Positions 1-8,119 of a stretch of 64,000 nt of DNA are shown in pieces; the stretch's first letter is position 1, and each line of letters starts with the position of its first letter. The stretch lies in contig NZ_BAABHJ010000012.1 in assembly GCF_039542035.1 (NCBI RefSeq), positions 62,001-126,000 on the forward strand. The letters are read 5' to 3'. Under the pieces are notes generated by a model. It worked only from the letters and a program-made list of their open reading frames with translations, was not told the DNA's origin and made no database searches. The stretch is from Actinoallomurus liliacearum (GTDB lineage: Bacteria; Actinomycetota; Actinomycetes; Streptosporangiales; Streptosporangiaceae). The translations under genes were made by a program, and so were the position numbers.

Positions 1-75
1 GTTGTTGCAGGCCGTGAGGCCGAGGGCGAGGACCGCACCGGCGGCCGCGACCGCGGCCGGCTTGGTGAACTGCAT
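1..75 (-). CDS. Sugar ABC transporter substrate-binding lipoprotein, N-terminus only
   Basis: Only the first 25 residues lie in the window; the gene runs off the left edge. The peptide starts ATG at 75, has a basic N-region (MQFTK), an alanine-rich hydrophobic core and a lipobox ending LTAC with the lipidated cysteine at residue 23. That is a lipoprotein signal peptide. It sits 27 nt downstream of the RbsC-like permease in the same operon, so the inferred product is the membrane-anchored sugar-binding protein that feeds the permease. An AAAGG lies about 10 nt before the start. The ligand cannot be judged from this fragment. Confidence 0.75.
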   Translation of the reverse strand, partial: MQFTKPAAVAAAGAVLALGLTACNN

Positions 76-102
76 GGTGGTGAGACCTTTCGATGTGTTT
101 CT

Positions 103-1062
103 TCAGCGGGCCTGGCGGCGGCGCAGCGTGTCGAGGAGCACCGCGAGCGCGATGACGACCCCGATCACGACCTGCTGCCAGAAGGCGGAGACGGACAGGA
201 GGTTCAGGCCGTTGCGGAGCACGGCGAGGATGAGGGCGCCGACGAACGTGCCGAGGGCCTTGCCCTTGCCGCCGGACAGGCTCGCCCCGCCGATGACGAC
301 GGCGGCGATCGCGTCCAGCTCGTAGCCCGCGGCGGCCTGCGGCTGGGCCGAGGCGAGCCGGCTGGCCAGGACGATGCCGGCGACGGCCGCGAAGCCGCCC
401 GCGAGGGCGTACGTGACCAGCTTCTGCCGGGTGACCTTGATCCCGGACAGCCGGGCGGCCTCCTCGTTGCCGCCGATCGCGTACATCGCGCGCCCGGAGT
501 AGGTCCGGTTCAGCGCGACGGCGGTGATGACGCCCATCACGATCATCACGATCACGGGCACCGGCAGGTAGCTGCCGATCGTGTCGCCGAGGTGGGACAC
601 CGAGTCCGGCAGGGCGATCGGGCTGCCCTGGGAGATGACGAGGCCGAGGCCGCGCGCCACGCCCTGCATGGCGAGCGTCGCGATGAACGGCGGCAGCTTC
701 CCGTACGTGATGAGCGCGCCGTTCACCAGGCCGCACGCGATGCCGACGATCAGCGCGAAGCCGGTGGCCAGCGGCCAGGGCATGCCGTGGCTGGTCGCGG
801 TCCAGGCGAGCACGACCGCCGACAGGGCCGCGACCGCGCCGACCGACAGGTCGATGCCGCTGGTGATGATGACGAACGTCTGCCCGAAGGCGAGGATCGC
901 GGTGACCGCCGCCTGGACGCCGACGTTCAGCAGGTTCGTGACCGTCAGGAAGTCGCCGGACAGCAGCGTCAGGGCGACGACCAGGACGACGAGCCCGAGG
1001 AGCGAGCCGTTCTCGCTCAGTACCGCGCTGCCCTTGCGCAGCCGCAGCGTTCCGGTCGTCAT
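103..1062 (-). CDS. Sugar ABC transporter permease, RbsC family
   Basis: 319 residues. A very hydrophobic membrane protein with the layout of the ribose/xylose/galactose-type permease family: a short basic N-terminus, about eight to ten membrane segments, and the conserved SGGKGKALGTFVGALI stretch near the C-terminus. It forms the channel of a carbohydrate importer together with the ATPase encoded just upstream. ATG at 1062 is chosen because GGAGGAAAC precedes it and its ATG overlaps the ATPase stop as ATGA, indicating translational coupling. A longer frame upstream only re-reads the ATPase gene. Transported sugar unknown. Confidence 0.9.
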   Translation of the reverse strand: MTTGTLRLRKGSAVLSENGSLLGLVVLVVALTLLSGDFLTVTNLLNVGVQAAVTAILAFGQTFVIITSGIDLSVGAVAALSAVVLAWTATSHGMPWPLATGFALIVGIACGLVNGALITYGKLPPFIATLAMQGVARGLGLVISQGSPIALPDSVSHLGDTIGSYLPVPVIVMIVMGVITAVALNRTYSGRAMYAIGGNEEAARLSGIKVTRQKLVTYALAGGFAAVAGIVLASRLASAQPQAAAGYELDAIAAVVIGGASLSGGKGKALGTFVGALILAVLRNGLNLLSVSAFWQQVVIGVVIALAVLLDTLRRRQAR

Positions 1063-2555
1063 GCTGTTTCCTCCAATTCGCCGACGGCGAGTGCCATCAC
1101 CGAGTCCTGGGTCGCTTCGGCGGCGCCGAGCTCGCCGGCGAGCCTGCCGCGCGCCATCACGAGCACCCGGTCGCTCATGCCCAGCACCTCGGGGAGGTCG
1201 CTGGAGATCATGAGCACCGCGTGTCCGCTGGCGGTCAGCGAGTTGATGAGCTGGTAGATCTCGACCTTGGCGCCGACGTCGATGCCCCGGGTCGGTTCGT
1301 CGAGGATGAGAACCTTCGCGTCGGCCAGCAGCCACTTGCCGATGACGATCTTCTGCTGGTTGCCGCCGGACAGCGTGCGGACCTCCTGGCCGAGGCCGCT
1401 CATCCGGACGCCGAGCTGCTCGGCGACGCGGGCGGCGGCCTTGGCCTGCCCGGCCCGGTCGACGAACCCCGCCTTCGTGGCGTGGCGCATCGTCACGAGC
1501 CCGAGGTTCTCCCGGATGTTCGCGCCGAGGACGAGTCCCTGGCCCTTGCGGTCCTCGGGCACCAGGCCGAGCCCGGCCTCCATGGCGGCGGTGACCTTGC
1601 CGCGCGGCAGCGGCCGTCCGTCCACGAGGACCTCGCCGGAGTCGTACGGGTCCGCGCCGAAGATCGCCCGGACCACCTCCGTACGGCCCGCGCCGACCAG
1701 ACCGGCCAGGCCGACCACCTCGCCGGCGCGCACCTCGAAGGACACGTCCTCGAAGACGCCCTTGCGCGTGAGGTTCCGGACCTCCAGCAGGGGCGCGCCC
1801 TGGCTGGAACGTTCCCGTGGGTACTGCTGCTCGATGGAACGGCCGACCATCAGCCGTACGAGCTCGTCCTCGGGCGTGTCGGCGGGGACCTCGGCGACCG
1901 ACGCGCCGTCGCGCAGCACCGTGACCCGGTCGCCGATCTGTGCGATCTCCTCGAGGTGGTGGGTGATGAAGACGATCGCCACGCCCTGCCTCTTGAGCTG
2001 CCGGACGATCTCGAACAGCCGCTCCACCTCGGACGTCGTGAGCACCGCCGTCGGCTCGTCCATGATCAGGACTCGCGCCCGCAGGCCGAGCGCCTTGGCG
2101 ATCTCCACCATCTGCATCCGGGCGATGCCGAGGCTCTCCAGCGGCGCGCGGGGATCGGCGTCCACGCCGACCCGGTCGAGCAACTCGCGGGCGTGGCTGT
2201 ACATCGCCTTCTTGTCGACGAACCCGAAGCGCCGGGGCGGCCGGCCGAGCATGAGGTTCTCCGCCACGGTGAGCTGGGGCACCAGGTTGAACTCCTGGTA
2301 GATCGTGGCGATGCCGAGCCGCTGGGCGTCCTCGGCGGTGCGGATCGCGGTCTCGCGGCCGTCGACGAAGATCGTGCCCTCGTCCGGGTGGTACGCGCCG
2401 GACAGCATCTTGATCAGCGTGCTCTTGCCCGCGCCGTTCTCGCCGAGGAGGACGTGCACCTCACCGGGGCGCAGGTCGAAGTCGACGCCGTCGAGCGCCA
2501 CGACCCCGGGGAACCGCTTGCGCAGGCCGCGTACCCGCAGGATCTCCTCTGTCAT
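1059..2555 (-). CDS. Sugar ABC transporter ATP-binding protein with two NBDs, RbsA family
   Basis: 498 residues, the usual size for RbsA/MglA/XylG proteins with two fused nucleotide-binding domains. The first domain has Walker A GENGAGKST (residues 38-46) and Walker B LIMDEPTAVL, with a degenerate signature (LGIAR) typical of this subfamily. The second has the modified P-loop GLVGAGRT, a canonical signature LSGGNQQK and LILDEPTRGIDVGAK. It energises import through the neighbouring permease at the inner face of the membrane. Its ATG overlaps the stop of the LacI gene (ATGA) and its own stop overlaps the permease start, so all are read from one message. Confidence 0.93.
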   Translation of the reverse strand: MTEEILRVRGLRKRFPGVVALDGVDFDLRPGEVHVLLGENGAGKSTLIKMLSGAYHPDEGTIFVDGRETAIRTAEDAQRLGIATIYQEFNLVPQLTVAENLMLGRPPRRFGFVDKKAMYSHARELLDRVGVDADPRAPLESLGIARMQMVEIAKALGLRARVLIMDEPTAVLTTSEVERLFEIVRQLKRQGVAIVFITHHLEEIAQIGDRVTVLRDGASVAEVPADTPEDELVRLMVGRSIEQQYPRERSSQGAPLLEVRNLTRKGVFEDVSFEVRAGEVVGLAGLVGAGRTEVVRAIFGADPYDSGEVLVDGRPLPRGKVTAAMEAGLGLVPEDRKGQGLVLGANIRENLGLVTMRHATKAGFVDRAGQAKAAARVAEQLGVRMSGLGQEVRTLSGGNQQKIVIGKWLLADAKVLILDEPTRGIDVGAKVEIYQLINSLTASGHAVLMISSDLPEVLGMSDRVLVMARGRLAGELGAAEATQDSVMALAVGELEETA

Positions 2556-3553
2556 TTGCTCTCCGTTTCTCCGCAGGAGCGGCGGATCACGAGCCGGGCC
2601 GGCAGGACGACCGACTCGACGGGGTGGCCCTCGACGCGGTCCAGAAGCACGCGCACCGCGCGGCGCCCGAGCTCTTCGGCGGGCTGCGCGATCGCGGTGA
2701 TCGGCGGGTCCAGGTGCAGGAACCACGCCACGTCGTCGAACGACGCCAGGGCGACGTCGTCGGGGATCCGCAGTCCGCGCGCCCGGATCTCGTCCAGGGC
2801 GCCGAGTGCCATCAGGTTGTCTCCCGCGAAGATCACTTCCGGGGGTTCGGGCAGGTCCAGGAACCGGGCGGTGATGGCGCGCCCGCTGGCCTCCTGGAAG
2901 TCGCCGGCCTCGACGTACTCGCCGGGCACCTCCAGGCCGCACGCGCGCATCGCCTCGTGGAAGGCCCGCGTGCGCTCCCGGCCGGTGGACAGCAGCTCCG
3001 GCCCGGAGATGAACGCGATCCGCCGGCGGCCGAGCCGCTGGATGTGCCGGACGAGGTCGTGGATGGCCGCGGTGCCGTCGGCGCGCACGGACGGCACCTC
3101 GAGGCCCGGGAGCGTGCGGTCGAGGAAGACGACGGGGCTCCCGGAGCGCACGCAGTCCTCGACGAGCGGGGTGGCCTCGGCGGTCGGGCAGATCAGCAGG
3201 CCGTCCACCTGCTGCTCCAGCAGCGTGCGCACGTAGTGGTCCTGCTGCTCGGGGCGCTCGTCGGCGTTGCCGATGACGACGGTGTAACCGGCTGCCCGGG
3301 CCTCGTCCTCCACCGCTCGCGCCAGGACGGCGAAGAACGGGTTGAGGATGTCACCGATGATCAACCCGAGCGTCTGGGTGGCCTCGGTGCGCAGCGAGCG
3401 GGCGACGGCGTTCGGCCGGTAGCGCAACGCCCGCACGGCCGCCTGGACCTTGTCCCGGGTCTTCTCGCTGACCCTGGGGCTGTCGTTCAGCACCCGTGAC
3501 ACCGTGGCGACGGAGACGCCCGCATGTGCGGCGACGTCTTTGATGCCGGCCAT
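2552..3553 (-). CDS. LacI family transcriptional repressor of the sugar operon
   Basis: 333 residues. The N-terminal LacI helix-turn-helix spans about residues 3-24 (IKDVAAHAGVSVATVSRVLN), followed by the hinge and a periplasmic-binding-protein-like effector domain (for example LGLIIGDILNPFFAVLARAVEDEA). It is the first gene of the operon and overlaps the ATPase start, so it probably represses its own operon and is released by the transported sugar or a derivative. Two direct repeats 21-58 nt upstream of its ATG are the likely operators. The repression model and inducer are inferred. Confidence 0.92.
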   Translation of the reverse strand: MAGIKDVAAHAGVSVATVSRVLNDSPRVSEKTRDKVQAAVRALRYRPNAVARSLRTEATQTLGLIIGDILNPFFAVLARAVEDEARAAGYTVVIGNADERPEQQDHYVRTLLEQQVDGLLICPTAEATPLVEDCVRSGSPVVFLDRTLPGLEVPSVRADGTAAIHDLVRHIQRLGRRRIAFISGPELLSTGRERTRAFHEAMRACGLEVPGEYVEAGDFQEASGRAITARFLDLPEPPEVIFAGDNLMALGALDEIRARGLRIPDDVALASFDDVAWFLHLDPPITAIAQPAEELGRRAVRVLLDRVEGHPVESVVLPARLVIRRSCGETESK

Positions 3554-3573
3554 CGGGCCTCCCGAGCAGAGCG

Positions 3574-3611
3574 TGGAAACGATTACACGGGAGTGTATGG
3601 AAACGATTACA
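3574..3611. promoter_or_regulatory. Two direct-repeat operator candidates upstream of lacI
   Basis: TGGAAACGATTACA occurs exactly at 3574-3587 and again at 3598-3611, a 24-bp period. Read on the lacI strand it is TGTAATCGTTTCCA, which contains an AATCGTTT core like many LacI-family sites. The pair lies just upstream of the LacI start and about 60-110 nt before the divergent methyltransferase, so it could affect both promoters. Function is inferred from position. Confidence 0.65.
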
Positions 3612-3671
3612 TGATCTCTACGTGACTTGGGTCACTCACGGTGCGGCTGGGGAGCCATCGGGCGACGAGGG

Positions 3672-3677
3672 TAGGGT
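3672..3677 (+). promoter_or_regulatory. -10 element for a leaderless transcript
   Basis: TAGGGT fits the actinobacterial TAnnnT -10 and ends 7 nt before the GTG at 3685, the spacing expected when transcription starts at the start codon. No Shine-Dalgarno precedes that GTG. Confidence 0.45.
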
Positions 3678-3684
3678 GCCCGGC

Positions 3685-4338
3685 GTGACCAGCCAGGCGA
3701 CGAAGTACGAGCCCATGCCGCCCGACCTCCGCCGCGCCGCCGAGGCCGCGAAGGGCTTCATGCCGGCCCCGGAGGGGCTCGCGCTGTACGAGACGGCGCT
3801 GGAGTACGGCACGCGCGGCCCGATCCTGGAGGTCGGCACCTACTGCGGGAAGTCGGCCGTCTACCTCGGCGCCGCGGCCCGTACGGCCGGTTCCACGGTC
3901 GTCACCGTCGACCACCACCACGGCTCGGAGGAGAACCAGGCCGGCTGGGAGTACCACGACCCGTCCCTCGTCGACCCCACCACGGGCCGGATGGACACGC
4001 TCCCCGTCTTTCGCCGGACGATCGCGGCCGCCGGCCTGGAGGACCACATCGTCGCGGTGGTCGGCGAGTCCGGCACCGTCGCCGCGCTGTGGGGCCGGCC
4101 GCTCGCCATGGTGTTCATCGACGGCGGCCACGCCGAGGACCTCGCCCAGGCCGACTACGACGGCTGGGCGCCGCACGTCATGCCGGGCGGCGCCCTCGTC
4201 TTCCACGACATCTTCCCCGACCCCGCCGACGGCGGGCAGGCGCCGTACCGTGTCTACCAGCGGGCCGTGGCCACGGGCCAGTGGACCGAACGCCGGGTCG
4301 AGGGCTCTCTCCGCGTCCTCGAACGCACGGCGTCCTGA
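3685..4338 (+). CDS. Class I SAM-dependent methyltransferase (small, DUF/Methyltransf_24-like)
   Basis: 217 residues from GTG 3685. Motif I is ILEVGTYCGKSAVYLG (about residues 47-62), followed by VVTVDHHHGSEEN and the acidic VFIDGGH motif, then GGALVFHDIFPDP. This is the pattern of small Rossmann-fold methyltransferases that act on sugars or other small molecules. The reaction is unknown. A frame-open ATG at 3622 would add 21 residues, but it lies in the LacI operator region and lacks a ribosome site, whereas GTG 3685 has a leaderless-type -10. Divergent from the sugar operon. The last 24 nt are repeated exactly at 14430-14453. Confidence 0.75.
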   Translation: MTSQATKYEPMPPDLRRAAEAAKGFMPAPEGLALYETALEYGTRGPILEVGTYCGKSAVYLGAAARTAGSTVVTVDHHHGSEENQAGWEYHDPSLVDPTTGRMDTLPVFRRTIAAAGLEDHIVAVVGESGTVAALWGRPLAMVFIDGGHAEDLAQADYDGWAPHVMPGGALVFHDIFPDPADGGQAPYRVYQRAVATGQWTERRVEGSLRVLERTAS

Positions 4339-4643
4339 CCCGTCACGGCTCCGCCCGCGGTCTGCCCGCCGGCCACGTCCAGCACCCGCGCCGGCGGCGA
4401 CGCCCGTGACCGTGTAGATGGTGCCGACCGCCGGCTGCACTCGAAGACCACCCCGGCGACGTGAACGGGGAAGCGTGGCCGGTGCCGGCCTCCGCGGCGG
4501 ATGTGCACAGGCCGGAGAGTCTCCCCGAATTCCGCTGGTAGGCGGCGGTCCGCTGAGCGGACCGGGGTCTTGTCAGTGAGGAAGCTCGAAGGCAGCCTGT
4601 CGCCTGACCGCGTGCGTCAGTGATGGAAGAGGGTCTTGTTCCG
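4339..4643. other. Intergenic region without a confident gene
   Basis: About 300 nt between the methyltransferase and the large cassette. Short open stretches exist in several frames (for example one ending PESLPEFRW at about 4543 on the plus strand) but none has a start with a ribosome site. It probably carries the promoter of the 4644 gene. I see no convincing operator or terminator. Confidence 0.5.
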
Positions 4644-7600
4644 ATGGTTTCGTGGGATTCCGGCCAGCCGTTTTGGCGGCGCCCTCTCACCAGGCGCGCC
4701 ATGCTGCTGTCGAGCGGCGGGGCCATCATGGCCGTCGGTCTTCGCTCCAGCGCCGGCCGGCGGCCGTCGCCACGAGCCCTGGTCGCGGGCTCGGCGCCGA
4801 CGTCGAGCCTGCACCTGGTGCGCGCGGAGGACATGCTGGTACTCGACTTCGACTTCTACAACCTGACGCCGGTGTTCGACACCGACCCTCCGCGGCTACG
4901 GCGCGTCGACTCCTCGACCCTCGCGTATGTCGTCGCACGTTTCGAACCGCAGCACGTGATGGAGCAGACCGTCTTCAAGGACGTGCAGAACCCGCCGCAG
5001 CCCGGCGCGGTCCTCGGCAAGGCGACCGATCCGAGCCGGCTCGTGTTCGTCGTGCCCGAAACGGTCAAGTTCTTAGCCTATTCCGAAGCCGGCCTACTGC
5101 AGTGGTGGCAGTGGATCGCGCAGGCGGTCACCGGACCGCCCACCGGGTCGGCCCCCGATGACCTGCACACCGATCTGCTCGTCGTGGACTGGCTCCATCT
5201 CACTCCCGAGCGGGAGTCCACCTGGGCGCACGCCACCCGTCCCGTCACACGCGGCGATCGAACGGAGCTGTGGCACACCCGGCTGTCCGTACGCGGGGAC
5301 AACGGGCGGCCGCAGGAGTCCATCGGCGTGCCGGAACCGGCCGACGCCACGATCCCGAAGCTGCGCGCGGTGCATCGCGACAAGCCGGAGACGGGCGAGG
5401 CGAAGACGTTCGCCGCCCTCTATCCGCCCGGGTTCGCCGACCCTCCCGAGCAGATCGTTCAGCTGGCCGGTAATCCGACGCTCGGCGCGTACCGCCCGGT
5501 CGACGCTCATCTCCTCGCGCTCAGCGCAATGGGCGCGACGCTCGACTTCGACGCCCAGTGGCCCCCGACGGGGGGATTCGGTCTCAAGCACTGGGAGCAC
5601 CATTCCTGGCTCGGACGCGATAACAAGGTCGTTCTCGAGCAGTACGGCTTCCTGTTCCCATTCGGGCACCGCGCCGAATTGATCTCTGAGACCAAACGGC
5701 AGATCGACGAGACGAGCGGCGTAGCGTACCTGAGACAACGCCTGTTCGTCCGGATCGCCGAACGCGTCAAGACCTTTGCGGCGCCGTTCCAGAATTGGGA
5801 CGGGCGAGCGTTCCCGTTCACGAGCGTCACCATCACGAATACCACGCTTCCCGACCTGCCCGATGAGCCCGAGCTGCTGGTTCCGACGCCGCCGGGTTCA
5901 CCGGAGTCGGCATTCTGGATTCAGGACATCAACGCTCCGAGCGGCAACGGCCACGCCGACGTGGCGTTCGCCTTGGTGGCGATCGACCTGACGGGCCGCC
6001 GGATCGAGTTCACGACGCCGATGGCGTTCGTGCCGGCGCCTCCGGCGAGGAACACCGGTGATCCGCTGTACAAGAGCATCCTCGACCACTTCGGCGGCTA
6101 CGACGACATCGTCGGGCCACCGGGCCCGCCGGTGAACACGCGTCGCGTCATCGACCTTCGCGGCCAGGAGGTGGCGTACGCCCGGGAGGAGAAGCCGGGG
6201 GTCGCGAGCTTCCCCACCGTCCGCTGGTACTGGGGGGTCGAGGGGCCGTCGGGCGACGTGAAGCCTCCCCTCGAGACCGGCGCGCCGCCGGACGACCAGG
6301 TGCACGCCCACGTGGACTCACCGCTGTTCTATCCGAAGATGTGCGCGGGTGAGGCCCAGGTCCCGGCCGTCGACGCTGTCATCGGCACCGGCGATCCCGT
6401 CTTTCTCGTACATGATCCGGCATATCTCGCCAACGGTTTCGGGCACGTCGCGGCGTTGGTCGACTCCGGGAACGACCCGAAGATCTTCGTGCGGGTGCAG
6501 TCGTCGGTGGCCGCGATCGACAGGATCGTGAAGGGTGACCGCACGGCGGACAGCCCGGTCGGTCGAATCGTGACGAACACCGTCAACGCCGGCGGCATCG
6601 CGACGCCGAATCTGAACATCGGCGCCATCTCCGCCGCCCTCGGCCCGGTCAGCGGGAGCCAGGACTCCATCGACAACGTCCAGAAGAACGGCAAGATCAA
6701 CTTCAAGGAGTACTTCTCGAGTGTCGGCGACACGCTCGCGCAGGCGGCCCTGTTCGGCCAGATAGCGCTGGGTGCCCTGTTCGACGACGGAGATATCTCC
6801 TCGCATGGATTCAGAATCATCAAACAGACCGACTACCCCAAGGACAAGGACGGCAATACCGACACCACGGCGAAGCCGATCGGGCAGACGGTCACCCTGG
6901 ATTTCACGATCCCCGTGAAGAAGCTGGCGCCGCTGCCGGTCGTCACCACCAGCGATCCCAGCGGCAACGTGCTGACCGTGTTCAGCCTCCAGTGCAGCAA
7001 CCAGATCAATTGGCTCACGAGGGACGAGGACACGGTCAACAAGGCGATCGCCAAGATCTACGGGTCCTTGACGAACTTCGCGATCGACCTCAACCCCATC
7101 ATCTTGAAGTTCAACAAGCTCGCCTTCACTTATCAGTTGGGCAAGGGGTTCGACCTCGACCCCGGCCTGGAGGGCGTCGACTTCAAGTCCCCGCTCGACT
7201 TCGTGGGTGCCCTCGCCGACCTTTTCGGCGGGGGCGGCGGGAGCGCGTCCGCCGCGATCGCCAAGGCCAAGCGGCGCCCCAGAACCAGGAGGTCCGAGGC
7301 GGTGGCGGCCGACGCCGGCGGCAAGAAGTCGGGCTTCGGGTTCAAGCTCATGAAGGTCGACCTCAGTCACATCGGCGCCGGCGTCACGTTCGACATACCG
7401 TCGTTGCCGCTCGGGTTCTTCGCCTTGGACGGTCTGCACATCGAGGCCGGAGTCATCCTGCCCTTCTCGCCGCTTCCCTACGACCCGTTCTCCGAGGTGC
7501 CGAGGGCACGATTCGCGTTCGGCGCACCGGACGACAAGTTCAAGGTCAGCGTCTACGGTCTCGGCGGCGGCGGCCATTTCGAGATCGAGGTCAGCACCAG

Positions 7601-8090
7601 GAGAATCGAGAAGCTGGAAGCGTCCGTCGAGGTGCTCGGGAACGTGGCCCTCGACCTCCTCGTCGCCGCCGGGCGGGTGCTCATCGAGATCGGCATCTTC
7701 TTCAGGCTCGAGATCAAGAACGTCAAGGACAGCGCGGACACGTATTCGGAAGTCCATCTGGGCGGCTACGTGAGGGTCACGGGACGGCTGAGCGTCCTGG
7801 GCCTGATCAGCATCACCGCGGAGCTCTACGCCGACATCGAGTACACCGATGTGGGCGGAGTGGGATCCGTTACGTTCCACGCGCATGTGACGGTCTCCAT
7901 CGACATCACCTTCTGGCACGTCAGCGTGGGACTCGAGTTCACGAAGACCCTCGCCGGCGCCGACAGAGCCAACGTCCCGGCCGCCGGAGCGGGCGCCCGG
8001 GTCCTTGATTCCACGGGCCGTCCCCCGACGTTCGGCGATCTGGTGAGCCGAGACGACTGGAAGCTCTACTGCGCCTCATTCGCCGGCTGA
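4644..8090 (+). CDS. Large uncharacterised protein with Tat-like N-terminus
   Basis: 1148 residues from ATG 4644; GTG 4620 and ATG 4623 are in-frame alternatives, but GGAAGAGGG lies 11 nt before 4644. I do not recognise the family. The N-terminus has a twin-arginine-like stretch TRRAMLLSSGG at residues 16-26 followed by a hydrophobic run, suggesting export. The middle is acidic, proline-rich and globular. Around 7225-7300 there is a glycine-rich linker (GGGGGS) and a basic patch. The last 250 residues alternate hydrophobic and polar residues (for example YGLGGGGHFEIEVS, GGYVRVTGRLSVLGLISI), which looks like long beta-hairpins. First gene of a three-gene cassette; 29 nt separate it from the next. 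Confidence 0.8.
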   Translation: MVSWDSGQPFWRRPLTRRAMLLSSGGAIMAVGLRSSAGRRPSPRALVAGSAPTSSLHLVRAEDMLVLDFDFYNLTPVFDTDPPRLRRVDSSTLAYVVARFEPQHVMEQTVFKDVQNPPQPGAVLGKATDPSRLVFVVPETVKFLAYSEAGLLQWWQWIAQAVTGPPTGSAPDDLHTDLLVVDWLHLTPERESTWAHATRPVTRGDRTELWHTRLSVRGDNGRPQESIGVPEPADATIPKLRAVHRDKPETGEAKTFAALYPPGFADPPEQIVQLAGNPTLGAYRPVDAHLLALSAMGATLDFDAQWPPTGGFGLKHWEHHSWLGRDNKVVLEQYGFLFPFGHRAELISETKRQIDETSGVAYLRQRLFVRIAERVKTFAAPFQNWDGRAFPFTSVTITNTTLPDLPDEPELLVPTPPGSPESAFWIQDINAPSGNGHADVAFALVAIDLTGRRIEFTTPMAFVPAPPARNTGDPLYKSILDHFGGYDDIVGPPGPPVNTRRVIDLRGQEVAYAREEKPGVASFPTVRWYWGVEGPSGDVKPPLETGAPPDDQVHAHVDSPLFYPKMCAGEAQVPAVDAVIGTGDPVFLVHDPAYLANGFGHVAALVDSGNDPKIFVRVQSSVAAIDRIVKGDRTADSPVGRIVTNTVNAGGIATPNLNIGAISAALGPVSGSQDSIDNVQKNGKINFKEYFSSVGDTLAQAALFGQIALGALFDDGDISSHGFRIIKQTDYPKDKDGNTDTTAKPIGQTVTLDFTIPVKKLAPLPVVTTSDPSGNVLTVFSLQCSNQINWLTRDEDTVNKAIAKIYGSLTNFAIDLNPIILKFNKLAFTYQLGKGFDLDPGLEGVDFKSPLDFVGALADLFGGGGGSASAAIAKAKRRPRTRRSEAVAADAGGKKSGFGFKLMKVDLSHIGAGVTFDIPSLPLGFFALDGLHIEAGVILPFSPLPYDPFSEVPRARFAFGAPDDKFKVSVYGLGGGGHFEIEVSTRRIEKLEASVEVLGNVALDLLVAAGRVLIEIGIFFRLEIKNVKDSADTYSEVHLGGYVRVTGRLSVLGLISITAELYADIEYTDVGGVGSVTFHAHVTVSIDITFWHVSVGLEFTKTLAGADRANVPAAGAGARVLDSTGRPPTFGDLVSRDDWKLYCASFAG

Positions 8091-8119
8091 CGCCCGGCCC
8101 ATCAGCGAGGAGTGAATCC

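Noticed and set aside
6318..7919. Long minus-strand frame opposite the large cassette gene
   Set aside because: Asp/Arg/Gly-rich shadow with no start site; the plus-strand gene has a ribosome site and varied composition.
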